From Vitellaria paradoxa (lineage: Eukaryota > Streptophyta > Magnoliopsida > Ericales > Sapotaceae): a stretch of 64,000 nucleotides of DNA. A program made the translations under genes and the position numbers. Under the pieces are notes generated by a model. That model was not told where the DNA came from. It was given only the letters and a program-made list of their open reading frames with translations, and ran no database searches. Shown here piece by piece: positions 1 through 12,117 of the stretch (the first letter of the stretch is position 1; each line of letters begins with the position of its first letter). The DNA lies in assembly GCA_019916065.1 (NCBI GenBank), contig CM034241.1, forward strand, positions 9,399,223 through 9,463,222, in the 5' to 3' direction.

Positions 1-999
1 AGAAATACGGGGAATATTTAGGATGGTGGTATTGGTTGGGCAAATTCATGGCCAATTTTATATGATCAATGTTGCTTGGCATTTCTATGTTGCAAAATGA
101 ATATGATGTGGTGCTGGTTGGTATGAGTGTAGTTAAATGGATGTCCTTCCGTGCTCGTGGCATTTATTGTGATATACATGATTACATGGCTTTCGGAATA
201 ACGAATGATGCATTGGTAGTCAATTGAAATGGGGAGTTTATCAATGTTATTCAGCCACAAGCTCAATTTTTCCTTGCTCATATTTTCCTTCACTTCCATG
301 GATCTTGCAGAATATTAAACTTGAAATGTCTAATTTTGTCAAGAATTTTTTCAATCATTGTTTTCCTTGATTGGACCATATTTGTTGACCTTCTCTACTA
401 TTTTGGTCAATGATTGTGCAGATTTTCTGAATTATGCTTTATAACCGGGTAAATTTTATGATTTGTAATGATATCTTGAATAGTGTTGTTCAAAATTCAT
501 GCCTTGGTGTCACATTTTTGGGGGTAATTGCCCTTTTACCCCTTGTACTTAAGGTAAAAATCACTTGCACATCCTGAATTTTAAAAATTTACCTTTACAT
601 CTCTTGTACTTTGAATTAAAATGAAAACGTTCAAAAATTCATCAAACAAAACGGTTTTGACTCTAAGTAAGTTTAAAAATTGCCTTTATACTTCTTGTAG
701 TTTATATTACCTACACTTATACCCTTTGATTCTATTTAGTTTTTAATGGGTATTTTTGTCTTTTCACTTAAAAATTTAACGCTGTTTAGAACTTCACTTT
801 AGCCCAAAGTACAAGGGATACAAAGGTAGTTTTTAAAATTCAGGGAGTAAGTGTTTTTCACCTTAAGTACAAGGGGTAAAAAGGCAATTATCCCTGCATT
901 TTTTTGTTCTATGATTAACTGGATGATGACACATGCGATATACTGCTGAATCAATTATACTGAATATTCGTTGCCTTGTCTATATTTATTTTTCTGTAG
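1..999 (+). other. Upstream intron of the NRDE2-like gene
   Basis: No exon can be recognised here. The acceptor that opens the first visible exon is a pyrimidine-rich TTATTTTTCTGTAG ending at 999, so at least the right part is intron. A TIR element occupies 520-894. The rest is AT-rich sequence with no long frame resembling a known protein. Confidence 0.55.
520..894. mobile_element. Foldback MITE with about 90-bp TIRs, Mutator-like
   Basis: The two ends are inverted copies of each other: GGGGGTAATTGCCC plus CTTTTACCCCTTGTACTT on the left, and AAGTACAAGGGGTAAAAAGG running to ATTATCCC on the right. The similarity continues inward for roughly 90 bp per side. The 9-bp flanks CACATTTTT (511-519) and TGCATTTTT (895-903) match at 7 of 9 positions, the duplication length of the Mutator superfamily. 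It lies in an intron of the NRDE2-like gene and has no coding capacity. Confidence 0.7.
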
Positions 1000-3900
1000 G
1001 ACTAGCACAAACAGTTCAAGTTGGGCTGAGCAAAGTCTAAGCTTAGTGGCCCTGCCAGATACTATATTAGATGATTTGAGAAGGGTCCATGATGGCATAA
1101 CAAAAAAAGAAAGGAGTCCCAATAATTTCAGTGTCGAGTTCCTTTTGGACAGCTCACATGATGTACCTATGAGGACTGACATGATGAGATTTGTTCGCAA
1201 TGCTACCTTACTTTGTTTAACTGCATTTCCACATAACTACGTTTTGGAAGAAGCTGCTCTTATTGCTGAAGAGCAATTGAATGCAAAAGCAGATTCTCGT
1301 AGCTGTTCAGTCACTCCTTGTCGAACTTTAGCAAAGACCCTCATAAAAAGAAATCGTCAGGTAGCACTCTCTCACTCTCCCCCCCCCCCCCCCCTCTTTC
1401 TTTTCTTATGGGGAACATGTGCTTTGTCCTTTTCATTGGTATTACTCTTAAGAAAAAGTATAATCTAAGGACTCTATTAAGTCACCAATAGTCTCAAAAG
1501 TTAAAATTGTTAGAAAATAGGCCCAACAATGTATATTACTATTTCAATACTCCCTCTCATGTGCAACCCCTGCTTACACGTGGATCATAGTCAGACAAAC
1601 TGAATTAAACTTGGTGCACCGAATTTTAAAGCTTTCTTTTTATTATGTCTACCAATAAGATAAGTGCCACCGATTTTCTCTTTTCCAAAATAAGTGGTTA
1701 AGTGCTTGACATCATAGACAAAGTGCACAACATTAAATGGGAAATAAACATCAATAATAGCACAACATTAAATGGGAAATAGATATCGATAATGAGGCTT
1801 GATCCTAGGCACTTGTAGAATCAGAGCTCAATGCCATAATAAGTTATTAATGGTTTCAAAAACTTAAGCTTTTAAGGAATGGACCTAACATTGGATATCA
1901 AACTATTTCAACAAACTCAATGTTGCTTACTGACATGATTTTTGATTTTGAGAATCTTGGTTTCATTTGTGACGTGCCTTGGTGGATTGGTATAAGAGAT
2001 AGTTTAACTTTTGTCTAATCAATTAATGGGTCTTTGCTTCCTAGTTCGTAGCAGCTACGGTACTTGGCCTAGTGCATATTTCTAACTAGTAGGAACTTGG
2101 CTTTTACTGGCACCTCTAGCCTTTTCAAAACAAAAGGCTTGTGATGCCTTAATCTTAGTCAACTAGTCATATTTAGTTAGTTTTGTCAGTGAGTGCACTA
2201 AAACATTCTCCGTCTATTGCAAAGTTTTTGTACTCTTTTCAAGTAAACTTGAAACCTTATTTTATATTTTATATGAACCAGAAGAAAATATTTATCAAGG
2301 AAAGAAGGGTGGCGTGATGGTTTTTAGCAAGAATTTTATTAACATGAAAAAAAAAAAAAAAAGAATAGAGACTTGACACTTGCAAGAGGTTTTATTGTTA
2401 ATGTGAAAATAAATAAAAATATAAGAATAACCTTAGGTCTGTGTTCTCCTGCTAGTGTGATTAAAGTGAAACTCCATTATTGGTGCCTCAGCATTAGCTA
2501 CAGTGGAAGATTCCTTATTTTAAACTCCATTATTGGTGTATCAGCGTTACCTACCAGTGGAGGATTCCTTATTTTGTCTGTTTCTGTACTTTGTTTCGTA
2601 GGATGTACTGCTATGTGGAGTTTATGCACGAAGAGAGGCTGCATATGGGAATATTGATCATGCAAGAAAGGTTTTCGACATGGCGTTGGCATCCATTGAA
2701 GTGCTTCCATCAGTAAGATCTCTATGTTTGTTTTAGCACAATCCAAAGATGATGCAATTGTTGCTTGTGATACAAAGTGATAGAACTAAATGGCAGCACC
2801 AATTACATTGTACAAAAGGCTTTGAAAGAATGTTTCTAAGGCACATGCTTTGATTTGCCATGTGTTAGATGATGTGGGGAACTGTTTAGGATCTTTAGTA
2901 AGTTAGTTTGGGTCTGTATTTTGTTTTATATTGGGAATTTGTAATTTTGGCTGTTGTTTTGGGCTTATTGTGTTGTTAGGATTTTAAATCAAGCTATAGG
3001 AGTAAGAGCCCATTCGTCAAAGCACATTAGGGTTAGGCTTATAAGCCTATATAAATAAGGATGTAACTTTCTATGGAAGGGAATGAATGATGGGAAAGAA
3101 AAGATTATTTTTCCAGTAGTTTTGCTTGGTTTGTGTGTTGTAGGCACATCCTTGGTGTGATACTGAGGACCCTAGGTGTTATACCTAGGCTAGTTTCTTT
3201 CAAAACCCAAGTTCCCAATTCTCAAATTTTCTAAAATAGAATTTCACTGTTCACTCGGCTATTGTTTATTCACAATTGACCTATGTTAATATGTGATTTT
3301 GAACTTGTGATGGTTAAACCTATTCATAGGGATATTATGTAACTTAAATTATGAGATCATATTGGTATTAACTAGTGTATAGGCCAAATTATGCTGTGGA
3401 GAGAATGGATAAACACCTCTTTTTATTGTTGAATATTTTCTTATTTTGTTATTATATGCATATAGGATTGGTTACATTGGATCAGGTAGGATCTCTTTTG
3501 TTCCGCTTGGATTCTTATTCATTCATTTCTTAAAATTGATTCCACTTATTAAATTTACCATTAGCTAAAGACAAGTGAAAGTTATTGCACATTGTCCATG
3601 CCCCGGTAATAATGTAATATCTATCAAAATTTGAAAATACATTGGCAACTGATAATCCAAGTAAGCAACCACAGGTTATATGCAACATCAAGCCCTATTT
3701 AGTATTGGGTAAAGTATAAAAACTATCCCTACACCTTACTTTTGGTCTCATTTTGGTCCCATTGGTTTCAATTGTAATAGTCAATTTCTGCACTTCTGGT
3801 CAAGTAGCAATATAGTCTTTTCTTCTGTTGCCCATTAATTGTAACCGTTAGAGTAAGGGTAAAATCATTATTTCCCCATAGGATTAGGGTTTGAGGGAAA

Positions 3901-6900
3901 GGGCGTGGCGGCTGAGGAACTATGAGGCTGCCGGTCGGTTGCCATGGCGGCGCCAAAACCGGAAGATGGACTGGTTGCCTGAGCAAGGGTTACCGGAGTT
4001 GCCGAAACCATAAAAAAAGTAGGAGGGACATGGTCGGAGCTTTAAAGGCCGATTGGAGGATTTTTGGGGCCAAATCCACTCGGGAATTGGTCGGAATAAT
4101 GTTGGCAGCTTGGAGATCATTTGCCAATGCCGATTGAACAAAAATAGATAGCATCTCTTCGACCTTAGCATAAATCATTGAAGAAGTTCGATTTAAATTA
4201 GCAAAATGGGAAGGAATTTCATTTTAATTTGAATGGGCATGAACCAATTCAAGAAGAACCCTAGTTGCTTTATTAGCGGCGTGAATGGAGTTAGGGTTCG
4301 CTTAAGTTGCAACTGGAGAAGAAGGAGAAGTGGTGGTCAAACCAATATTCACATAGGAGGGTGCCGGAGTCACCATGGGATGATTGGAAATGGCCAAAAT
4401 ATGGCCAGAAGTTGCATTCACATCATGCAAAATATCGGGCGGCAGATTTGGGGGTTCTTCAACAGCCATGTTGACTGCTAATTCGTTAAAAAATCAAGCC
4501 CAACTACCGAAGATTGAAGGAGAAAGGCCAGCGAGCATGGGGTCCAGTGGCGTCGTCGGAAAAGTTGCTGAAAAATGAAGAATAGTGAAAAAAGTTGGGA
4601 AAAAAAAAATTTAGAGAGATGACAGTTTTACCCTCCCCCTAATGGTTGCAATTAACGTGCAGTAGACGAAAGGATTACGTTGCTACTTAACCGAAAGTGC
4701 AGGGATTTAACTATCATAATTGAAATCTGTGGGACCAAAGTGACACCAAAGGTAAAGTGTAAGGGTGATTTGTGTACTTTACCTTTTGGTATTATTTAAA
4801 GTAGTTTGTTTTATATTGGGAAAGTGAAAGAAGCTTTTAGTAATTGCTCTATGTTTGTGGTCTCTTGGTTGCTTCTAGACATAAGTTTGTGTCCGACTAT
4901 GCAAATTTGTTGTCTTAAGGCTTGGTTTGGGTACCAAACCAAGTTTTGGTTGTTTGTAACTTATTTTCATTTTATGTGGATTTTTTTCACCAAAATTTGA
5001 TTTTTTTTTATAAGCTGTTGTTTTTAAGTGTGCTAATCGCATTCATAAATAGACATGAATTTTCTATTTTTTTTTTTTTTACTTTGACCCAAACGGGCGT
5101 GAATTTTTTTATTTTGATTTATTAATTTTTTTACGAATGTAATAAACATCCCTAAAAACTATAGCTTATAAAAAAAAAATTAAAATTAAGATTTGGTGAA
5201 AAGAATCATACAAGTTGAGAATAAGCTAAAAAAAAAAAAAAAAAAAAAAAAGAAAAGAAAAAAACAAAAACTTGGTTTTGGTACCAGACCAAGCTTTAGT
5301 CGTGTTATTTATTTTTCTGCTGTGTCCTTAGTTCCTCACTTAGACATGATCTGTTGGTAACTTCTGGTGCCTATCCACGAGGAAATTCCCATGATGTTAG
5401 GAATTGTAGTTTCTAACCCTTAACATCTTCATCTATTTTCTCTTCCGCTTGAACTTCATGCATATTTGCCTCATTTTTTCTTGGTTTCACTTGCTATCTA
5501 TTTTTCACACTGGGACTTGGTCCATCGGAAAGTATGACAATATATATTGAATTTACTTCGATTATTCTTGTCATAATCTCATTCATATCGGTAACTGTTT
5601 TTCTACTTATAAGTCATGCTAACTTGTAACCCACAGTTCTTCTGCCATACGGGATGATATTTAATATATTGAATTGGATTCAGCAGGACCATCAATCAAA
5701 TATATCTCTTTTATATTTCTGGTATGCTGAAGTGGAAATTGGTAATAGTTCTGGGAGTGGCTCAGAGTCTTCATTGCGTGCAATACATATTCTCTGTTGT
5801 TTTGGGAATGGGATACAATACACTCCATTTAAATGTCAACCATCCAGTCTGGAACAGCTGAGAGCACGCCAAGGGTTTAAGGAACGTATAAGAATGCTAA
5901 GATCAACATGGGCACGTGGTGTTAAAGATGATTATTCTATTGCTCTCATATGCTCAGCTGCTTTATTTGAAGAGTTGACGACTGAATGCATTGCTGCTAT
6001 TGAAGTTCTAAATCAGGCTTTTTCCATGGTGCTTCCTGGTAATATAGTCTTCCTGTCCATGTCCCCCTTCCTTTTTACTTTTTATTTTTTTATTTTTTGT
6101 TGTTTCAATGTTTCATGTGAAGTTCTTGATTGTAAATAATGCAATATATTCAACTGCAGAAAGAAGAAGCCAAAGCTATCAACTTGAATTTTTGTACAAC
6201 TATTATGTGAGGATGCTTTGCAAACATCATGCTGAGTTGAGACTGTCCAAAGTGTGGGAGTCTATAGTACAAGGCTTGCAAATATATCCTTACAATCCAG
6301 AGCTTTATGGTGCTTTAGTCAAAATCAGCCACCTTCATACTGCAAATAAATTGCGATGGATATTTGATAACTACTGTCAAAAGTAAGACCCGTCCTACGC
6401 ATGAACTCTCTTTCCTCTTTCAGTTATTTGCTTATTCTATGTAGAAGTAGCTTGCCTGGAATGGTGTAGTCCTATGATAAGCTCCTCAATTCCAGTCCAC
6501 AACACGGTTAACACTGGAAAGTCGGTTTGTAAAAAGTCTCAATTACTGAAAAGTCATTAGTTGTAAATAGTCTTAATTACTAATTAGAAGTTACTCATCT
6601 GTGTTGGTGTAGTAGTTAATACTGGAAAGTCCTTCAGTTTGTAAAAAGTCTCAATTGCTATCCAATCTCTTCAAATAAAAATAAAATAAATGCTCCACCA
6701 TCATTGATAAAGTTGTGTTTCACCTCTAAGAATTGGGTGCCACTGTACTGATCCTTTTGCATTTTGCATTTAGTTGAAATCTTCTATATTGTCCTTACCT
6801 CTCAACTCTTGGTTTATGGCAATTATTGAGTTTTCTGCTATGCTGATACTCTCAGGAAGCCATCCGTGATCATCTGGCTGTTTGCATTATCATTTGAGAT

Positions 6901-8374
6901 AAGTAGAGGAGGTTCACAGCATAGAATACATGGACTGTTTGAAAGGGCATTGGGAAACGAAATGTTGCGTAACTCTGCAATACTATGGCGCTACTACATT
7001 GCATATGAGGCTAATGTTGCATGCAACCCATCTGCAGCTAGACGAATTTTTTTCCGAGCTATCCATGCTTGCCCGTGGTAAGATTACACTCGCTTGATGA
7101 GAAGTGCTTTCGTTTAGTGTATCCGTTAGTATGATTTGTCAAAATAATCTGCCAGTGTAGTAATTAAGCAAGATTGATCTATTCACGCTAGGAATTGAAA
7201 GCTGATGTCACGTGCTTTTGGATGTGATACCAATAAATAAATATTTATGTAATAATAAAGTTAGCTGTTGGAGAAAAGGCTAATCAATGATTCCCATGCA
7301 AAAAAAGACGCCTCGATTTCTGGCGGATGCAATGGGTTTTCTTTATTCCTATGATTTACAGAAGAAATGATCTCTAGATGATTAATTCTTTTGACAGTTA
7401 CCTTGATTAGTTGGGAGTCACTTATGGTACTATTTATTGTCAATAATGGATCTCCTAATCACGTGATGCGGAGACATAGCCATAATAATTAAACATGGAA
7501 CTCTAGAATTACAATTCCAACCAGTTCAAAAGATTTTGAGGCAAATAGGAAATATTTTATTGTATTTATTGATATATCGTTCTCATTTACGCATTGCTTT
7601 CCCATTTTCTCATGGCTTATCAACCTCAATAAACTAGTTTGAGCATTGCAACCCCATTTGAATCAACATTCTTTTGACTAGTGTGATTCACTTGTGTTTT
7701 CTCAAATGTAATAAACTAGTCTGAGCCTCGTGCTTGACAGGAGCTGACTTAACTTTTGGTAGTTCTCGGTTTCTAATAATTCTTTTGAATTTGAGACCAA
7801 GAGCCTTACTCAACTTTTTGTATCTGATTACGAGGTTACAGACATAATCTGAAATTGTGCATAACAGCTTTCCAAAAATGTTGCCTGAGCCTCTTCCCAC
7901 TCAAAAAGCCATATTACCTCCTTTCCTATTTGTTATTAATTTCAGCCGTAGGATGTAAGAATATTATTGTTAACCTCTTGATGCTATATGTAGCCAATTC
8001 ACCAGACTGCTCATATATACCACTTTGGCCGTCTTATGTTCAAAAGTGTGGAAATGGACCTTGGGTCTTGGTGTGTAAAACAAGAGAGAATTTCTCAACA
8101 AGATTACTGTTAGTTCCCAGATGGGTAGCAGTTGTCTTTTATATTAGATTTGCATCTTTTGTATGTTTTCTATTTTATTTCCAAGTCTGAACCTTATTTT
8201 CATATTCAATTTGCTCCCAGGTCAAAAAAACTATGGCTTGATGGTTTCGTCAAATTACACGCTGTACTAACTGCAAAAGAGTTATCAGATCTTCAAGAAG
8301 TAATGCGGGATAAGGAGCTAAATCTGAGGACAGATATATATGAGATCCTACTTCAAGATGAGATCCAATTGTAG
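1000..8374 (+). CDS. NRDE2: NRDE2-like protein, C-terminal part (six exons; 5' end outside window)
   Basis: Exons read 1000-1360, 2602-2712, 5687-6038 (or from 5684), 6160-6382, 6856-7077 and 8221-8374. All introns are GT-AG and all junctions keep phase (for example G|AA at 6038/6160, AA|G at 6382/6856, TG|G at 7077/8221), giving about 474 codons to a TAG at 8372-8374. The peptide is helical and HAT/TPR-like, with segments such as LLYFWYAEVE, LRARQGFKERIR, NKLRWIFDNYCQKK, AARRIFFRAIHACPW and LSDLQEVMRDKEL that I recognise as the conserved C-terminal half of plant NRDE2 homologues. In worms and humans NRDE2 acts in nuclear RNA silencing and in control of the MTR4/exosome machinery. The plant role is inferred by homology. 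Introns are 1241, 2974, 121, 473 and 1143 bp, and the second contains a 1.08-kb Mutator-like insertion. The reading frame is unbroken across the visible exons, so the gene looks functional. The start codon is not in the window. Confidence 0.87.
1725..1794. repeat. 35-bp tandem duplication in NRDE2 intron
   Basis: Two adjacent copies begin GCACAACATTAAATGGGAAA at 1725 and 1760 and differ at a few positions. They lie within a longer stretch (about 1490-1930) of dispersed-repeat-like sequence with no coding frame. Confidence 0.7.
2469..2575. repeat. About 53-bp tandem duplication just upstream of an NRDE2 exon
   Basis: Two adjacent imperfect copies start AACTCCATTATTGGTG and end GATTCCTTATTTT. 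The second copy ends about 26 bp before the exon starting at 2602 and so contributes to the pyrimidine-rich region of that acceptor. Confidence 0.7.
3698..4793. mobile_element. Mutator-like element with long TIRs (copy 1, intact empty form)
   Basis: The element occupies 3707-4784 (1078 bp). Its left end GGGTAAAGTATAAAAACTAT is inverted at the right end (GTGTACTTTACC), and the TIRs extend about 170 bp, including the motif around GATTAGGGTTTGAG on the left. The flanks TTTAGTATT (3698-3706) and TTTGGTATT (4785-4793) are a 9-bp duplication with one mismatch, the Mutator signature. The interior has short frames but no transposase, so it is non-autonomous. It lies in the second visible NRDE2 intron. 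A second copy at 26729-30792 shares the whole length and reveals the insertions in that copy. Confidence 0.82.
4918..5296. mobile_element. Foldback MITE with about 31-bp TIRs
   Basis: The left end AGGCTTGGTTTGGGTACC is inverted at the right end as GGTACCAGACCAAGCTTT. The interior is AT-rich with a long A run near 5230-5250. A related copy with the same internal motifs (TTTTATAAG, TGCTAAT-type stretch) lies at about 21676-22075. It is intronic in the NRDE2-like gene. Confidence 0.65.
6507..6657. repeat. Direct repeat pair in NRDE2 intron
   Basis: GTTAACACTGGAAAGTC plus TTTGTAAAAAGTCTCAATT at 6507-6545 recurs with small changes at 6615-6657. The pair looks like a diverged tandem duplication of about 108 bp. 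Confidence 0.55.
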
Positions 8375-8611
8375 GTCAGGAAGACTATTTTCACATGCTC
8401 TTTATTTGTTCTATATTTTCACTCACTAGTAGGTTGTGCATTCCTTTCCTTGATATATATGCTTAAATAGAGGTGCAAATAACTTCGCTTAGAGCGCACA
8501 ATACGACGGTGTATTACTATTTTCGTGGAAATTAAGGCAGCATAATTCAAGTTAAGGTGTCTAAACTTGTTACTTGAGAGTTTCATCATTTTGAAGATTT
8601 TAGAAACTGGG

Positions 8612-8684
8612 ATGCATGCATGCATGCATGCATGTTACGGCTCTTTACTTCTGCAGTGGGAGGGAGGGAGGGAGGGAGGGAGAG
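8612..8684 (+). repeat. (GCAT)n followed by (GGGA)n microsatellite; G-quadruplex-type run
   Basis: ATGC repeats occupy 8612-8634. After a 20-bp spacer there are six GGG runs, each separated by a single A, at 8658-8680. G3N1 repeats of this kind fit the canonical intramolecular G-quadruplex pattern. It lies about 285 bp downstream of the NRDE2 stop codon, possibly in the 3' UTR or terminator region. Confidence 0.75.
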
Positions 8685-8732
8685 TTGGGGTTTACATTTA
8701 CGCCAACGCTTATTGTTGTTGGTGAATTGCTA

Positions 8733-8819
8733 AGATATACCGTGTCTCTTCTGGGGTCGGGGAGAAGCCTGCAGCCACTACCCATTAGTGCGCACTGGGT
8801 GAGATATACCGTGTCTCTT
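8733..8819 (+). repeat. 18-bp exact direct repeat flanking a dispersed-repeat fragment
   Basis: AGATATACCGTGTCTCTT occurs at 8733-8750 and again at 8802-8819. The sequence between them is GC-richer than its surroundings. It resembles debris of a dispersed element, and no superfamily can be assigned. Confidence 0.5.
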
Positions 8820-8883
8820 GTTGGATCATTTGATTAGTCAAGGGAAAATAAGAAGGATAAGAGATTCAAAACTCTTTTTGTTT

Positions 8884-9098
8884 GGGTTGTGATAGAAAAT
8901 GAAATGGATATGGCATGGGATTTGGGAAATGAAAAAATAATTAAATTAAGAACATAATATATTAATTAATCTCTTTTATTCTATTTTATTTTTGAATTTA
9001 TTTAAACAGGGAAATATGCTTGGGAATTTATATTTTCTTCATTTTTTTTCCCTTTCCTTTTCTTTTCCCTCACTAAATTCTTATTCCAAACACAACCT
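8884..9098. mobile_element. Short foldback MITE
   Basis: GGGTTGTGATAGAAAATG on the left and CCAAACACAACC on the right form inverted ends, with an AT-rich centre typical of the TTTGG-type MITEs seen throughout this window. Target duplication not resolved. Confidence 0.45.
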
Positions 9099-9714
9099 AA
9101 GTGATTGGATTAGGATAAAAAAATTATTTAGGTCCTTTTTTTTTTTTAAATACATATATGTGGGGACTTGGCTAGAGGTGGTTGGGACAAGAGTTAAGGC
9201 TCCTTTGACCAAGATACACAGAGAGACATTTCGTTAGTTAGTGGATGACCCATCATTAGTGATGATAAGCATTATTTTCAGATCATTGGAGCATTATTTC
9301 ATATCTGTAAAATAGAACAAAACGGAATTCCTTTTTTGGGAAGTATATGTATATATATATATATATATTATTGAAAGAAAGTGGTGTTTTAAATCTTTGG
9401 ATTTATTTTAGGAGTGTTTTAATTTCACTTAAAATAAAAAATTATTTCAATTACTTTAATTTTTAAATTTTAATGCTAACTAAATAAATAAATAAATATT
9501 CAAAATATTTATTAATTTCAGGAGTGTTTTAATTGTTGAATTTTATTTGTAATAAAAAATTATTTTTAATTACTTTAACTTTTTATTGTTAATTATCTAT
9601 GTATATTTAAACTATATAATCTTTTTATTTATTTATTTATTATTTTTATTTATTTTTTATTTTTTTTTTTGTGTTGGTAACTCAAAGTTGAGAGTTGAAA
9701 GAGTTTCAACTTTA
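9099..9714. other. AT-rich spacer, nothing recognised
   Basis: Low-complexity A/T sequence with a short (AT)n near 9348-9368 and repeated TAAATAAA units near 9480-9500. No coding frame or RNA gene seen. Confidence 0.5.
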
Positions 9715-9962
9715 TATCGAATGCGGGGACAGGGAAGAAAGTTATTTGGCGTGGCAGGGCAAGGGAAAGTAAGGGCCCGCCCCTCACCGGCCTGTTTCCA
9801 TTGCTACGGTCGATTCCTTTCGTCACCTGCATTCCCCCCGATGCATGCATACGTACGGCATTTGAATGGAAGGAGTGCATCAGGTGAGCGAAACCTGCAA
9901 TTAATGGGGTTGATATGGCCCGCTTCCCTCGGCCCGCCCCTCAAATTGAGCAAAACCTGATC
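9715..9962. other. GC-richer island of unknown nature
   Basis: A stretch clearly richer in G+C than the AT-rich DNA on both sides, with short motifs such as GGGCCCGCCCCTC and CGGCCCGCCCCTC about 140 bp apart and a CACGTG box just beyond (9970-9975). Neither strand gives a protein I recognise. It could be a captured gene fragment, part of a repeat, or an old promoter. Confidence 0.35.
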
Positions 9963-11567
9963 TAAACCCACGTGTCTCCGCTTCTGGTTATTCTTTTTTT
10001 TTTAATATCTTTAATCGTCATAATTCTCGGTACTTCTAATTTTAAGGAACACTTAATTAACTAACCAATCTAATCATTACTGGAAGCAGTATTTTTACTG
10101 TTGGTCAAAGGTGGTCAAAGTGGACATCGGAAATTAGGTTGCTGAAAGCGTTTAACGTCTATCACTGAGCAATAGCAACCGCCAAGTAATTATTTACGTA
10201 AAAAGTAATTCATTGAAATTAAATTTAGAGTATACAAAACAATTCAAAAATCCACACTAAGATTGCATTTGACATTACTACATAGTGCCATACGAGAGCC
10301 TTGTTCAACACCATCCCATCCGAACGAGGGTACGGACACAACGTCAAATCCTAGAATCCAGTGCAGTTCTCCAAACTACTTTGTTTTGGTTCTTGTCTAA
10401 ACAAGCCACGATTTTGGTGTTCTAAATCTGCCATTATAAACACATATAGACATTCATAAATCAAGTATACATGCTTAGGAAGATAAATGTCAACTTAATT
10501 ACACAATTTATGAATTAAATCAATCAAATTTAAAGTATAATCAAGTTCATATTTCAAACTTAAAAAAATATTTTAACTTCCAATTAATCCTATAAATAAT
10601 TATTCTAGTTTAAATTGAAAACATGAAACACATTCTAGGAGGTTTGTTATCGTACTTCAATGAAGAAATTAGTGACCAAGTCCAAAAAGGAGAAGAAATT
10701 GAGATCTGAAAATCACCTGAACTAGAAAGTTTCAAGTTCCCCCCCAAACACTACCAATTCTTTAGCCAATACTTGAGAGTATACAAACCTTACAATTCTT
10801 TGGATGCCTTAACAATATTTTGATCAATAAAAGAAGCATTATATGGGAGATGTATTGAAGTGAAGAGGGAGTATCGCTGGATCGAGAAAGATAAGCTTCA
10901 CTTTCATATCTTCAAAGCCTTCAATATAGGATCGAAAATGTAAAGTGGAAGTCATGATCCACAAATGTTGCTGCGTTCCTCTATTTAAACAAATGATTCA
11001 GTGAAAAATTGAAGAATGGATGTAAGAAGACAAGCCTTGCAAAAAACTTGATTATCTTCCACTACTCATGAATCAACTCGATAAGTTAGGGTGACTTAAA
11101 TAATGGGTTGATCTATGGGTTAATGAGTTTGAATTGAACCAAATGGGTAAATGGATTAGGGATTATTTGGATGAAAAGTTTAAAAATTTCTAATTGAACT
11201 CCCACATAGAGTTGAATTAAATCTAAAAATACTTCTAGAAAATTTTATCATTCCCAAATCTTCAGATCCTCAATTTTTGGATTTTCACCATAAAAAAAAT
11301 GATCACCATAAGTAGGTAAATTATTTAAGGAGAATTAAATTTCAAGTTATTACATGTACTATCCTGGTTAGTTTTTCTACTTGGATTGATTCATTTTATG
11401 TACTAGTATATTCTTAGGTCATAATGAAATTATTTTAAACGATATTCTCTCAACTTTTCTTCCATAAGTGTTATCTCAACTTTCTTTAAGGTTCTGTTGG
11501 AGTGAGAAGTTGGTGAGGAAAAAGAAACAAGAAAAGAAAAGAGGAAAGAAACATAAAATCTTATAGC
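9963..11567. other. Intergenic stretch, nothing recognised
   Basis: AT-rich sequence with all frames interrupted. Some parts (10260-10420, 10660-10990) are less simple in composition and may be old transposon debris, but I could not match them to any family. Confidence 0.45.
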
Positions 11568-11570
11568 CAG

Positions 11571-12117
11571 TTTGACAAAATTTTCAATTTTTAAAAATTT
11601 CTTATTCAGTTTTTTATTCTTAGTTTTCATTTTTGTTATAGGAAAAAAAAAAAAAAAACAAAAACAAAAACTTGAAATTGCATTTAGTAATAATAATTAC
11701 TAGTTAATAATTATATTGTTAGGAGGGTGGCCGGTGGTGGAGACTGTGGTTAATCGATAAAGGCCGGAGGTGAACAGAGATTGTGACTAGCGATCGACGT
11801 TGTGAGCAGTCAGTGATAGTGGAAGGTTGGTGATAGTCAATGATGGTGGTCGATAATAGCCGAAGCTGGGTGGCGATAGAGGTGATGGTGCTAGTTGTGA
11901 TTGTGGTTGTAGAGGAAAAATAAAAGTTGAAAATAAAAACTTAAGAATTTTTTTTTTGTTTCCATAATTTTTAATATTTTATTGAAAATAATTTTTATTT
12001 TTCTAGAAATTAAAAATTGTAAACAAATTTATCAAACTAATTTTCGTATTTAGTTGTCAAAAAAAAAAAATGAAAATATAAACTAAAAACTGAAAATTGA
12101 AAAATTTGTCAAACAAG
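11571..12117. mobile_element. Foldback element with GTG/GAT-rich centre
   Basis: The left end GCCAGTTTGACAAAATTTTC and the right end GAAAAATTTGTCAAACAAGG form imperfect inverted repeats surrounded by A/T-rich arms. The centre (about 11718-11920) is a distinct GC-richer tract built of GGTGG, GATGGTG and GTTGTG-type repeats. No coding capacity. Confidence 0.5.

Noticed and set aside
2870..3230. Possible solo LTR with a TATA-like CTATATAAATAAGG
   Set aside because: No matching terminal inverted ends or target duplication could be found, so it is not listed as a feature.
3922..4578. Several overlapping short frames on both strands (for example 3922-4137, 4233-4481)
   Set aside because: They lie inside a non-autonomous Mutator-like element, share no known domain, and the related copy at 26729 does not keep them open.
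8616..9237. Plus-strand frames after the NRDE2 stop
   Set aside because: Composed of microsatellite and MITE sequence. No protein similarity.
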